A DNA stretch of 64,000 nt from Xanthomonas sp. Leaf148 (GTDB taxonomy: Bacteria > Pseudomonadota > Gammaproteobacteria > Xanthomonadales > Xanthomonadaceae). The notes under the pieces were generated by a model. It was not told where the DNA came from, did not search any database, and saw only the letters and a program-made list of their open reading frames with translations. Each line of letters begins with the position of its first letter. The first letter of the stretch is position 1. This document shows positions 38,363 to 47,519 of the stretch, piece after piece. A program made the position numbers and the translations under genes. The stretch spans positions 66,921 to 130,920 of the forward strand of contig NZ_LMOP01000013.1 of NCBI RefSeq assembly GCF_001423585.1, written 5' to 3'.

Positions 38363-39607
38363 ATGTCTGCGGAAGTTGCGTCGCAAGACCCGGTCGCTCG
38401 CGGCGAACGGTTGTTGCAGTTGGATGTGCTGCGCGGTCTGGCCTTGTTCGGCGTGCTGCTGGTCAATATCGGTTACTTCTGCGGTGCCGATTCGGCGCGG
38501 GAAGCCGGGGTCGCCTATCCGCTGGGAGACTTCGGTGGCTTGGCCGGCGACCTCGTTAGGGTGCTGTTGGAGAACAAGGCGGCGGCGCTGCTGTCGATCC
38601 TGTTCGGTGCTGGCCTCGCCATCCAAGCCGATCGTGCGTCCGAAAATGGTCAGTCGCGCTGGCCGTTTGCGCTGCGTCGCAGCGCGGTGCTCGCCCTGCT
38701 GGGCAGCGTGCACACGTTCTTGTTGTGGAACGTCGACATCCTGCTCGACTACGCACTGATCAGCTTGATGGTTCTGCCCTTCCTGCGGCTATCGGCCGGC
38801 CGGGTGTTGTGGGCGATCCCGGTGGTGCTGATCGTCTCGGCGGTGATTGCCGGTCCGATGCAGGCGCTTGCAACGGATCTGCCGCCGGCGCAAACCTACA
38901 CCCTTGGTCTCCAGCACTACGGGCAAGGTGGGTGGCTCGACGCCCTGCAATACCGATGGTGGGAAACGCTGCATGTGGTCGGCCCGATGCGTATCGCCAA
39001 TCGCTTCGTCATCCTGGCGCCGTTCTTCATCGTCGGCGTTGCGGCCTGGAAGGGCGGATGGCTTTCGGCGCCGGACGCGCATCGGCGCCGGCTGCGGCAG
39101 GTCTTCGTGCTCTGCTTCAGCTTCGGGCTGGTGGCCAACGCGGTGCCGCAGGAGGCGCTGCATGCCTGGGTGAATCAGCTTGCGCTGCAGCCGCTGCGGG
39201 TCTTGATTAAGGCGACCTTCTTCTTCGCCAAGTTCGCGCTGACCCTGGGCTACGCGGCCGGCATCCTGTTGCTGCTGCAGCGATCACGCTGGCGCGTGTG
39301 GCTGGGTGTGTTCGCGCCGCTCGGTCGCATGGCGCTGACCCAATACCTGCTGCAGTCGCTGGTCTGCACATGGATCTTCTATGGCTTCGGTCTGGGCCAG
39401 TACGGGCGGATGCCGCTCGACCTGGCGCTGGCGCTGGGCGTGCTGCTGTTCGCTATGCAGGTGATCAGCAGCCGCTGGTGGTTGGCGCGCTTCAGCATCG
39501 GCCCGGTGGAGTGGCTGTGGCGGCGATTGAGCTACGGCGGCATTCGCCAGCGCCCACCGGCGCTCGCAGCGGCCGGGGCGGAGGCTGAACAGGCCCGAAG
39601 CCGGTAG
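38363..39607 (+). CDS. DUF418 domain multi-spanning membrane protein
   Basis: 414 residues with about eight to ten helices. The N-terminal LDVLRGLALFGVLLVNI motif and a C-terminal DUF418 block (GRMALTQYLLQSLVCTWIFYG, GPVEWLWRRLSYG) define the YeiB-like family related to acyltransferase-3 membrane proteins. Function unknown. It lies directly after a TetR gene with a visible operator, suggesting induction by a small compound. Confidence 0.87.
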   Translation: MSAEVASQDPVARGERLLQLDVLRGLALFGVLLVNIGYFCGADSAREAGVAYPLGDFGGLAGDLVRVLLENKAAALLSILFGAGLAIQADRASENGQSRWPFALRRSAVLALLGSVHTFLLWNVDILLDYALISLMVLPFLRLSAGRVLWAIPVVLIVSAVIAGPMQALATDLPPAQTYTLGLQHYGQGGWLDALQYRWWETLHVVGPMRIANRFVILAPFFIVGVAAWKGGWLSAPDAHRRRLRQVFVLCFSFGLVANAVPQEALHAWVNQLALQPLRVLIKATFFFAKFALTLGYAAGILLLLQRSRWRVWLGVFAPLGRMALTQYLLQSLVCTWIFYGFGLGQYGRMPLDLALALGVLLFAMQVISSRWWLARFSIGPVEWLWRRLSYGGIRQRPPALAAAGAEAEQARSR

Positions 39608-39901
39608 CGTGGGTGATGCCGCGTCGCGGCATTAGCGCCGTGTTTTTTGCGCCTGTCGGCGTGGTGGTGTGCGGGCAGATTCAGCGCCATGAGCGCGTCG
39701 CTGCGGCCGCCGGCGTCGACAAGACCCGGATACTTGGATGCCGTCAATCTACCTCACAGCCGCGCCGGCTACGCGGCCTTCTTTGGCTGAGCGCTGGCAG
39801 AACTCCCAGGGCCGACTAAACTGGGAGGATTGCGCCAAACGAAGCTGAAGAAGACCTTCGCCCACGCTGCTACACCCGATCCATCACGGCAAGGGCATGT
39901 T

Positions 39902-40000
39902 ATGGCCCGCTACCGTCACGTTGATTACAGCCCACAACTGCTTCCGGTCGACCTCCAGGCGCAGTGGGTGCCGGCCAGCAACCTTTGGTGGAGGCCGTAA
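39902..40000 (+). pseudogene. Possible transposase N-terminal remnant (IS1182-like)
   Basis: Thirty-two codons, MARYRHVDYSPQLLPVDLQAQ followed by a divergent tail and stop. The opening resembles the start of IS1182/IS4-type transposases, but only this short piece remains and no terminal repeats were found. Weak assignment based on memory of the family N-terminus. Confidence 0.35.
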
Positions 40001-40055
40001 TGTCCGCTTCGGGTCGTCCCGAGCTTGAGGCGCTGCTTCCGCCTGTGACGACTCA

Positions 40056-40367
40056 TTAGAGGGGCTTCGAGATAAGGCACTGCTGTTGTTTGGTTTTGCC
40101 AGTGGCGGGCGCCGACGCAGCGAGATCGCGGCGGCTGACTGGCAGGACCTGCGCTGCATTGGCGAAGACGCTTTGCAGGCGGGGTTAAACGGGGACTTTG
40201 GCGGTCACAGCCTGCGCTCGGGCTTTATCACCTAGGGCGGTCGCCAGGGCATCGCCCTGCCCGCCCTAATGGCGCTGACTGAGCATCGCTCCGTGGCGCA
40301 GGCGATCGGCTACTTTCAGGCCGGTGACGCGTCAAGCAACCTAGCCGCTCGACTGCTTGATCTCTAG
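40056..40367 (+). pseudogene. Phage-type integrase remnant with internal deletion and stop
   Basis: In frame from 40056: LRDKALLLFGFASGGRRRSEI (box I region with the catalytic Arg replaced within GRRRSE), then an internal deletion, GGHSLRSGFIT (HxLR box), an in-frame TAG at about 40234, and TEHRSVAQAIGYFQAGDASS, the C-terminal box with Tyr. The order is that of a tyrosine recombinase, but with missing sequence and a stop codon. Confidence 0.75.
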
Positions 40368-40383
40368 CGCGCGAGCCAATGCG

Positions 40384-40703
40384 TTATCGGCCCTTGCGCG
40401 GCTCCCGCTTCGCCGGAGCCTTCTCAAGGCTTTTGAGCAGATCCTTCTTCTGGCGAACTGATAGGTCGTTCCATTGCAGGAGAAGTTGGGCCAATAGCTC
40501 TTCCTCGGTGTAGAGAAACGCCGCGGGTATGCCAAGCACCTCAGCCAACTTCCACACTCGGTTAGCAACGCTAGCGCGGTATCAGCCTCGCCGTTGGCAA
40601 ATGTGTAGCGCAAAGAATCGATAGTCGCAGCGATGGACGCCTCTTTCTCAGACTTGCCGAGGTAAGCCATCGAATCCTGCTTACGCTGCCGCCGATAGTC
40701 CAT
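40384..40703 (-). pseudogene. XRE-like regulator, frameshifted
   Basis: Minus strand. The first frame reads MDYRRQRKQDSMAYLG and ANGEADTALALLT; the protein then continues in another frame as RVWKLAEVLGIPAAFLYTEEE, LLLQWNDLSVRQKKDLLKS and a basic end, stopping at 40384. The joined product resembles a small XRE/Cro-type helix-turn-helix regulator with a LAEVLGIPAAFLY segment. One frameshift near 40560 separates the two halves. Confidence 0.65.
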
Positions 40704-40748
40704 GGCACGAGAATGAAAGTCAGAGTGTCTACACGATGATGTTCCCAA

Positions 40749-41183
40749 GAAACATAACTACCTAATAACTGGGCCGTGGGCTCTGGCTATACGATTCATC
40801 CACAGCGATGTTGATCCGCCGTGCAGGTTGGTGTCACCTGATCCAGCCTGCTGTACAGAATGCATGGCGGAGGCGCGCCGTGCGCCGTGTGCACGCATCC
40901 CCCGAACGAGTCATCGGACCCTGCCCCGACGCGGTGTTCTGGATTCGGCCCGAGGCGTCCAGCATGGACCACATCGCTGACGTCCCTCGACGCCATGACC
41001 CAGCGATTCCCCCTCCAGAGAGATCGCGTCCATGACGATGTCTGATGTGTCGGGCCAGCGCCACGCGCTCGCCGGCAGTGCACTCCCCTCGCCACGCGAC
41101 CAGGCACGTTGGCTGGCGGTGGCGCGTAGACGCCATGCACTGCCGACCTGCGCGGACCGTGCGTCACAACAGGCAGTCGCACG
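40749..41183. other. Intergenic region upstream of XapX
   Basis: 435 bases with no supported gene. A widely spaced inverted repeat (GGCAGTGCA near 41081 and TGCACTGCC near 41137) lies upstream of the XapX start. Promoters for the XapX-VOC-porin group are expected here. Confidence 0.4.
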
Positions 41184-41480
41184 ATGAAGCCCTATTTGCT
41201 CTCGCTTGGCGCCGGTCTGCTGGTCGGTGTGATCTACAGCCTGCTCAACGTGCGCTCGCCAGCGCCGCCGGTCATTGCATTGGTCGGCTTGCTTGGCATT
41301 CTGGTCGGCGAGCAACTGCCACCACTTGTGCGCCAGCTGACAACGCGCAGCCAGACCGAGGCCTCGTGGATCGGGCATCAGGTCAAGCCGCATATGTTCG
41401 GGAATCTGCCAGAAGGCAAACGCGCGCCGCCGCATGCGCCATCACCGCCACCTGCGCGAACCGACGAAGGCGATGCGTGA
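41184..41480 (+). CDS. XapX (DUF1427) domain small membrane protein
   Basis: 98 residues. Two hydrophobic helices (about 4-22 and 27-43) form the XapX domain GLLVGVIYSLLNVRSPAPPVIALVGLLGILVGEQ, followed by a soluble Pro-rich tail. XapX proteins are of unknown function. About 290 bases separate it from the VOC gene, so co-transcription is uncertain. Confidence 0.87.
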   Translation: MKPYLLSLGAGLLVGVIYSLLNVRSPAPPVIALVGLLGILVGEQLPPLVRQLTTRSQTEASWIGHQVKPHMFGNLPEGKRAPPHAPSPPPARTDEGDA

Positions 41481-41771
41481 GCGCGCTCGTCCATGCGATC
41501 TGCTGGTGCATCTTACCTGCGTAAGGCCGAGTACGTCGCCGGCGAGAATCCTGCAAAGACGGCCGGTTGTTCTCTATGACGATGCGCAGAGCTGCAAAGC
41601 AGATCGCGCGCGTGATCAAGCAACTTGGCAACAAACACAGCGCGATGCGGGCGGCGTCTAGTCCAAGCGGCGCGCAAGAACACTCCAAGTGCATCCAACT
41701 CCTACCGCAAAGGCATCGACTACCCATTGCCGGAGATGCCATCGCTGCCCTCTTTCCCCAAAGGAACTTCC

Positions 41772-42662
41772 ATGCGTCCGCTACTTTCCCTGAGCCTTTC
41801 CGCCGCGCTGATGCTGAGCGCGGTCCTTCCGGTCCTTGCCGATGCTGCGGCACCGGTGTCGGTCGGCCCGCAGTACGACACCACACACGTCTATGTGGCA
41901 CCTGCCGATGTGGATGCGTTTGCGCGCAGCTTCGCCGCGACCTTCGGCGGACAAAGCACGCGCCAGGTGATCGCCACGGTCACGCCAACCCCCAGCAGTA
42001 CCAGTTCGCAACTGGTGCAGACGCCGGCCGGCACCGTGTCGTTGTTCGGATTTCGTACGCCGGTGCCCCACCCGTTCGGCAGCGAACGCACCGGCTACCT
42101 GGTGACCGACATGCAACAGGCAATCACTGCCGCACGCGCTGCCGGAGCGGAGGTGCTGGTTGCGCCGTTCAAGGATCCTATCGGTATGGATGCGGTGATC
42201 GCCTGGCCGGGCGGCGTCAGCATGCAGCTGTACTGGCACGACACCGCACCGCATTACGCACCGCTGGCGACGATTCCGGAGAACCGCGTCTACGTCTCGC
42301 CCGATCGCGCCGATGCGTTCGTTAAAGCCTGGCTGAAGTTCTCGCATGGCAAGGTGCTGCACGATGACCGCCATGCGGACGCAACGCTGATCGGCCGGCC
42401 TGGCGTCACTTACCGCAGCATCGTCATCAGCTCCGGCTTCGGTGCGCTGCAGGTGTTGGTGACTGACGGCCACCTGCCCTATCCGTACGGGCACGAGCTC
42501 ACCGGATACGCAGTGGACGACCTTGCGGCAACACTCGCGCGCGCCACCGCGTCCGGCGCAAAAGTGTTGGTGCCTGCGGTGGCCGCGTCGGGTCGACAGT
42601 CGGCGATGGTGGAGTTCCCCGGTGGCTATGTCGCCGAGCTGCACGCCGAACTCCACTCCTGA
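41772..42662 (+). CDS. Secreted two-domain VOC family protein
   Basis: 296 residues. Sec signal peptide (MRPLLSLSLSAALMLSAVLPVLA), then two glyoxalase/bleomycin-resistance (VOC) half-domains (about 35-150 and 160-290), each with the GYLVTDM / GYAVDDL strand. A Sec signal is unusual for VOC enzymes, which are mostly cytoplasmic. AAGGAA six bases before the ATG supports the start; a longer frame to 41625 has no signal. It is followed six bases later by the alginate-export-type gene, so the two are an operon. Confidence 0.85.
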   Translation: MRPLLSLSLSAALMLSAVLPVLADAAAPVSVGPQYDTTHVYVAPADVDAFARSFAATFGGQSTRQVIATVTPTPSSTSSQLVQTPAGTVSLFGFRTPVPHPFGSERTGYLVTDMQQAITAARAAGAEVLVAPFKDPIGMDAVIAWPGGVSMQLYWHDTAPHYAPLATIPENRVYVSPDRADAFVKAWLKFSHGKVLHDDRHADATLIGRPGVTYRSIVISSGFGALQVLVTDGHLPYPYGHELTGYAVDDLAATLARATASGAKVLVPAVAASGRQSAMVEFPGGYVAELHAELHS

Positions 42663-42668
42663 TCGCAC

Positions 42669-44066
42669 ATGTCGTTACGCCTCACACTGCCCTTGATGTT
42701 GGTCCTGTGCCCATGCGCCGATGCATGGGCGCAGTCTTCGGTCGATGCAACCGCCGCTACACCGGTACGCCCTGTCATCAAGTCGAACCGTTGGCAGGAA
42801 GACTGGTCCCCGCTTGCTGACCCTACGCTGCGCACGCACCCGTTCGATCGCCTGAAATATGTGCCGCTTGGCGACGCCGGCTATGCATCGTTCGGTATCA
42901 ACCTGCGCGAACGCTTCGAAAGCAATCACACGCCTGCGCTGGGTATCGGCCGCGAGAGCGACAGCTATCTGTTGCATCGCCTGCAGGCGCATCTGGACGT
43001 GCGGGTTGGCGAGCACTTGCAGCTCTTTACCCAACTGGAAGACGTACGCGCAGTGGATAAACGCCGCATCGGCCCGGCCGATGCCAATCGTGCCGACCTG
43101 CGCATGGCGTTCGTGGCCTACACCGCGCCACTGGCCGATGGCGATATAAAACTGCGCGTGGGCCGGCAGGAGTTTGCCTTCGACCTGCAGCGATTCGTCT
43201 CGCTGCGTGATGGCCCAAACGTGCGCCAATCTTTCGACGCGGTGTGGGTCAACTACGAGACCGGCCCATGGCGCTGGATTGCGTTTGTCAGCCAGCCCGT
43301 GCAGTACGCCGATGTGCGCAGCTTCGATGACTTCTCCAATCGACATCTGCGCCTTGATACCGTGCGCGTCGAACGCCACGTCCTGGGCAGCGACGAACTG
43401 TCGCTGTATTACGCACGCTATCGGCAGGATGACGCCAGCTTTCTGGATGCGGCCGGCAACGAGCGCCGCGACATTGTCGATGCCCGCTTCGCAGGTGTGC
43501 ACACTGCGTTGGACTGGGACCTTGAGGCGATGGGGCAACGCGGAAAGGTCGGCAACAGCCGCGCGCGTGCCTGGGCACTAGGCCTCAAGGCCGGCTACAC
43601 CTGGCAGGACAGCGCGTTGACGCCGCGCCTGGGGCTGCAGGTCGACACCGCCTCCGGCGACCGACATCCGGACGATGGACAGCTTGAAACCTTCAACCCG
43701 CTATTTCCGAACGGCGCGTACATCAACCTGGCCGGCTACACCGGCTATAGCAACTTGCTGCAGATCAAACCGATGCTCACCCTGCGGCCCACCGCGCAGC
43801 TGAGCGTTACCGCCTCGCTCGGCCTGTTATGGCGGCAGAGCACTGCCGACGCCGTGTATGTGCAGCCTGACATTCCGTTGGCCGGCACTGCGGGCACCGG
43901 CAGTCATTGGACCGGCCGCTATCTGCAGCTGCGCGGTGACTGGAAGCTCAACACACACCTGCAAACCGCCATCGAAGCCGTGCATTACCAGGCCGGCGAC
44001 ACCGTGCGTACCGCCGGCGGTCACGACAGCAATTACCTTGGCTGTGAGATGAAGTTCATGTGGTAG
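42669..44066 (+). CDS. Alginate-export (AlgE-like) outer membrane beta-barrel protein
   Basis: 465 residues. Signal peptide ending near AWAQ, then a beta-barrel with many alternating aromatic strands, conserved INLRERFE, LRVGRQEF, VWVNYETGPW and EAVHYQAGDT segments, and a terminal KFMW. This matches the Alginate_exp family, which includes porin-like channels for anionic compounds. Pairing with a secreted VOC protein suggests uptake or export of a particular metabolite, but the substrate is not visible. Confidence 0.85.
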   Translation: MSLRLTLPLMLVLCPCADAWAQSSVDATAATPVRPVIKSNRWQEDWSPLADPTLRTHPFDRLKYVPLGDAGYASFGINLRERFESNHTPALGIGRESDSYLLHRLQAHLDVRVGEHLQLFTQLEDVRAVDKRRIGPADANRADLRMAFVAYTAPLADGDIKLRVGRQEFAFDLQRFVSLRDGPNVRQSFDAVWVNYETGPWRWIAFVSQPVQYADVRSFDDFSNRHLRLDTVRVERHVLGSDELSLYYARYRQDDASFLDAAGNERRDIVDARFAGVHTALDWDLEAMGQRGKVGNSRARAWALGLKAGYTWQDSALTPRLGLQVDTASGDRHPDDGQLETFNPLFPNGAYINLAGYTGYSNLLQIKPMLTLRPTAQLSVTASLGLLWRQSTADAVYVQPDIPLAGTAGTGSHWTGRYLQLRGDWKLNTHLQTAIEAVHYQAGDTVRTAGGHDSNYLGCEMKFMW

Positions 44067-44706
44067 CTGGTGCTGGATCGCCCGCGGCTGCGTTTAGCTA
44101 GCTGATTGCTAAGCATTCATTGCGAACGTAGACGCCAATGCGACCGAAGCGCCGTTGCGTTGATCGACGCATCAGTACATGAGCGCAAAGCGCTCCTGAC
44201 CAGTTAATGCCTGCATGCTGACAGCACCGCGCCTTGTGCGGCAGACGTTGCAGCGCGCCGGCCGCATGTGTGGTCGATGGATTATCGCGTCTAGCAGAAT
44301 GCTGCGAGCACTCATCAGTGCATGGAAAGCACACGCATAAGCACTGGTGAACGAATCTACGTTTGCTCACGCGGAGCGGATGCTCCACCTTGGCACCAAT
44401 GCCGGCTCCCACCTGAGCGACCACTGTGGGAACGTACCTGACGTGACTAGGCAACGCTGGTTGGCCCGCACTACTGGGCGGCGCGGTGTCGGGGATCGAT
44501 CTACTGGTTGCACAGATAGATCTGGTGGTGTGGCGCGACTGAGCGAGGGCCGCCGCCTTACCGGGTGGCGGCTATTGAAATCCATATCGAGGTCAACATG
44601 TCTTAAGAACAGGAGACCGCAACATGCAAGCCAATCGATTGATGCTGATCGCTGCCGTGACCATGGGATGCTGATGACCAAGGCGTTGGCCTAGCCCTCC
44701 CCCGCC
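44067..44706. other. Intergenic region after the alginate-export-type gene
   Basis: 640 bases with no clear gene apart from a very short open frame at 44624. Base composition is somewhat lower in GC than neighbouring genes. Confidence 0.4.
44624..44674 (+). CDS. Possible very short peptide or decayed signal peptide
   Basis: Sixteen codons (MQANRLMLIAAVTMGC) after a good AGGAG site ten bases upstream. In the next frame the sequence continues as MLMTKALA and stops, so a one-base indel may have split an original short hydrophobic peptide ending in ALA, a signal-peptide-like end. Could be noise. Confidence 0.25.
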   Translation: MQANRLMLIAAVTMGC

Positions 44707-44976
44707 CTACTCAGCGTTACCCAATCGCAACCAGCGGGCAGAAATGGCGACCGCAAACATGGCGGCAGCCACAAGCATCAGCGCGGCGGTCAGTCCCCAG
44801 CCGTGGGCGGCGAAGCCGATCAAGGCGGGGCCGGCCAGGACGCCAGCGTAGCCGAGTGTCGTCATTGCGGTGATCGCCATGCCCTCGGGCATGGCGCGCT
44901 GTTGTCCGGCCATCGAAAACAACGCCGGTGCGATGTTGGCGCATCCCAACCCGATGCGTGCTGCTGCGCACGGTGT
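44707..44976 (-). pseudogene. MFS transporter, C-terminal fragment
   Basis: About 90 residues: ARIGLGCANIAPALFSMAG, then MPEGMAITAMTTLGYAGVLAGPALIGF, the last helices of an MFS sugar/drug transporter, ending LRLGNAE. Homology stops at about 44976, where unrelated sequence leads into the palindromic repeats at 45053. The remaining ten helices are absent, so this is a truncation. Confidence 0.75.
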
Positions 44977-45052
44977 GAAGCATGAGACGTCATCAGTCAT
45001 CCAACTGCGAAGACACCGGCTGCCAGGCGATAGACGGCGTGAAGAGTCACTA

Positions 45053-45195
45053 AGAGCGGCTAACAAAACGCAGCGATCAGTAGTCAGATGCATGCGGACG
45101 GCGCGCTCAGAACCGGGATGTACGCGTGGCACATGCCGCTCCGAGCACTGGTCACCCACGCCTGGCGGTAAACGCAGTCGTTTTTTTAGCCGATC
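45053..45195. repeat. Dispersed palindromic element, copy 3a
   Basis: Left end GAGCGGCTAACAAAACGCAG, core ATGTACGCGTGGCACATGCCG, box CCGAGCACTGG, right end ACGCCTGGCGG ... TCGTTTTTTTAGCC. It is joined head-to-tail to copy 3b, the two overlapping in TTTAGCCGATCC. Confidence 0.75.
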
Positions 45196-45340
45196 CAGGA
45201 AAGCAGAGCGAACAGTCATCAGCTCGGTGTAGACGGCGCACTCAGAACAGCAATGCACGCGTGGCATGTGCCGCACCAAGCACCGAACACAGGCCACGTC
45301 CGCCTGGCGGTGAACGCAGCTGTTTTGTTGGCTGCGCTAA
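45184..45340. repeat. Dispersed palindromic element, copy 3b
   Basis: Left end TTTAGCCGATCCAGGAAAGC is the most divergent; the core ATGCACGCGTGGCATGTGCCG and box GCACCAAGCACCG match, and the right end CGCCTGGCGGTGAACGCAG then TGTTTTGTTGGCTGCGC is clear. It ends five bases before the DUF1349 stop codon. Confidence 0.72.
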
Positions 45341-45344
45341 ACCC

Positions 45345-46034
45345 TCAGGACAGATCGTGCAGATCCTTGCCGAGCACCGGGCCGAGCTTCCAGTCGGAGA
45401 AGTGCACCTTCAAGCCTTCGCGCTCTGGCGTGCAGGTCATCGGACCAACCAAATAGGTGCTGGCCACCGGGAATGGGCACAGCCGCACCAGCGGCCAATA
45501 CGTGCCGTCCTTGGAGACTTGCAGACGCAGCACGCCCTTGTCGACGGTGGCGCGGATCCAGAAGTCGGACGGGTCAGCTTCGTACGGTCCTGTGGCCCAA
45601 TCCGATTTACCATCGGTCAGCACGCTGCTGAGCATCGCGCGACCGTCGCTGAGCTCGATGCCCGCTTTGACCCACTGCCGCTCGTTGACGCGGATCATGA
45701 GCCCGGCCTGGTCGTAGAGCTGCTCGAACTTTGCGCGCACGCGCAGCTGGCAGGTAAATGCTGCCGGCGCCGCGATGCCAAGAAAATGCCCGTTATCGCG
45801 GGTGAATCCGTAATGGGTTTCGCGCCAGAAGTCAGTTCCCTTGTCGGTGACGACCTCCAGCACATCGCCGCTCAGGATGCGGTGCGATTTGGGTTCATTG
45901 AGCCATTTGCCTTGCTGCCAGTGGCTGGATGGCGCTGCACCTGCACCGGTTGCGATGACCACGCCGCCAGCGGCCAACCCGCCCAGCGTCGCCCTGCGGC
46001 CAACATCGACCTGGTGTTTTTCCGAACCCGTCAT
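45345..46034 (-). CDS. DUF1349 domain protein with twin-arginine-like signal
   Basis: 229 residues. N-terminus VGRRATLGGLAAGGVVIATG looks like a short Tat signal. The rest is DUF1349 (concanavalin-like jelly roll) with FWRETHYGFTRDNGHF, YDQAGLMIRVNERQWVKAGIE and SDFWIRATVDKG. Members are thought to bind carbohydrate or act near sugar metabolism; function unproven. It is divergent from a TetR gene around a shared 22-bp palindrome, so TetR control is likely. Confidence 0.82.
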   Translation of the reverse strand: MTGSEKHQVDVGRRATLGGLAAGGVVIATGAGAAPSSHWQQGKWLNEPKSHRILSGDVLEVVTDKGTDFWRETHYGFTRDNGHFLGIAAPAAFTCQLRVRAKFEQLYDQAGLMIRVNERQWVKAGIELSDGRAMLSSVLTDGKSDWATGPYEADPSDFWIRATVDKGVLRLQVSKDGTYWPLVRLCPFPVASTYLVGPMTCTPEREGLKVHFSDWKLGPVLGKDLHDLS

Positions 46035-46105
46035 ACCTAGTCCTCGTGACGAAAAAGCAATGCTCTCGGGTGCCTTTCTGCGGGCATCGTAAAGCCAGTA
46101 GCGTC

Positions 46106-46127
46106 AATTTGTACATCCGTACCAATT
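46106..46127. promoter_or_regulatory. Palindromic operator between DUF1349 and TetR genes
   Basis: AATTTGTACATCCGTACCAATT: inverted repeat AATT-n-GTAC-ATCC-GTAC-n-AATT with a single mismatched pair, 54 bases before the TetR start and 72 bases before the DUF1349 start. Position and symmetry suit autoregulation by the adjacent TetR protein. Confidence 0.75.
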
Positions 46128-46180
46128 GGCACGTCAACTCTGGATTACCATCGCCCTGGTCGATACGTGCATGAAGACAG

Positions 46181-46723
46181 ATGAGCAGCAGGACCTGGCG
46201 GCAAGACCCACATCGAAAAGAACACATCGAGCAGGCCACCTTGCAGGTGGTCGTCGAGCATGGCGTGGCCGGGACGACCTTTCGCAAGGTTGCCGAACAC
46301 GCACAGGTGCCGTTGAGCGCGACCACCTACTACTTCGGCTCCATGCATGAGCTGCTGATCGCGGCTTTCACCCGCTTCTCGCAGGAGGTCTCGAAGAACT
46401 TCGCCGCCGAGATCCGCGCTGCGAAGAACCGCGACCAAGCCTGCGACGCAGTGGTGAACATCATCTTTGCCGACAGTACCGCCTCGCCGCGGATCCTGCT
46501 GCTGAGTTACGAGCTGTATGCGTTTGCCCGGCGCCACCCGGAGATGACGGCGATCATGGAGCAATGGATGGCACGCAGCCGCGCGGCGCTGGAACTGCAT
46601 TTTTCCAAACCCGCTGCCAGTGCGATCGATGCCTTGATCGAAGGCATGACGATCCATCGTTCGGTGGTGCGTATGACCAAGAAGAGCGTGCGCAATGCGG
46701 TGGGGCAGCTGGCCCTGCTGTGA
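46181..46723 (+). CDS. TetR family transcriptional regulator
   Basis: 180 residues. N-terminal helix-turn-helix (EQATLQVVVEHGVAGTTFRKVAEHAQVPLS, split by a TTYYFGSMHELL recognition helix) and an all-helical C-terminal domain. Divergent from DUF1349 with a clear palindrome between. Start ATG at 46181; an upstream in-frame start is not favoured. Confidence 0.86.
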   Translation: MSSRTWRQDPHRKEHIEQATLQVVVEHGVAGTTFRKVAEHAQVPLSATTYYFGSMHELLIAAFTRFSQEVSKNFAAEIRAAKNRDQACDAVVNIIFADSTASPRILLLSYELYAFARRHPEMTAIMEQWMARSRAALELHFSKPAASAIDALIEGMTIHRSVVRMTKKSVRNAVGQLALL

Positions 46724-46923
46724 GGCGTGCTGGGCGCTGCACAATTGAGCGGTGCAAGCATCGCAACCTCCACTGCATGGCGACGGGTTGATCGCTGCAC
46801 ACTGAATTTATGAGGTGAGGTTTTGCGGATGTCGCTGCCGCTCGCGCACCAGCGCATGCGTGAGTCAAAGGTCTCCAACTTCCGCTGAAATTCAAAACGT
46901 GACGATCAAACCAAAGGCTGCCC

Positions 46924-47349
46924 TTGACCTATCTCTCGCTGTTCGCACTGTCGTTGATTGCCGCTACGCTGCTTCCCGCGCAGTCGGAGGCGGCATTGGT
47001 TGCGTTGTTGCTGGATGGCGGTTCGGTGGTGGGGCTTGTGACGGCTGCGAGCGTCGGCAACGTGCTGGGCTCGCTGATCAATTGGTGGATGGGTCGCGAG
47101 GTGCTGCGCTTCCAGGGGCGGCGCTGGTTTCCTGTAACCCCAGACGCCTTGGCGCGTGCGCAGGCCTGGTATGGCAGATACGGCAAATGGTCGCTGCTGC
47201 TGAGTTGGATGCCGATCATTGGCGACCCACTGACGCTGGCGGCCGGAGTCATGCGCGAACCGTTGCGCGTCTTCCTGCCATTGGTGACGATCGCCAAGGT
47301 CACGCGCTACGGCGTACTTGCATGGACAACGCTGGCACTTGCCCGTTAG
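46924..47349 (+). CDS. YqaA family membrane protein (SNARE-associated/DedA-like)
   Basis: 141 residues, about four helices. LLPAQSEAALVALL, VGNVLGSLINWWMG and LLSWMPIIGDPLTLAAGVMR are typical YqaA/DedA-relative motifs. TTG start at 46924 preceded by AAAGG; no ATG fits the family N-terminus MTYLSLF. Inner membrane; function of YqaA is unknown, and DedA relatives act in lipid recycling. Confidence 0.85.
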   Translation: MTYLSLFALSLIAATLLPAQSEAALVALLLDGGSVVGLVTAASVGNVLGSLINWWMGREVLRFQGRRWFPVTPDALARAQAWYGRYGKWSLLLSWMPIIGDPLTLAAGVMREPLRVFLPLVTIAKVTRYGVLAWTTLALAR

Positions 47350-47519
47350 TGCCAGGACGTGGAGCCTGCACGACCTGCAGCGCGCATGACACAGCGCGCC
47401 AGTGGCGCAGGTGGCTGCGCACGGGTTCTTAACGTGGCACGCCTATGCTGTCGGCGCGCTGCAACCCATCTGCCGCGCATCCAGGGACATTGCACAATGG
47501 ACATTGCAAAGGAGATCGT

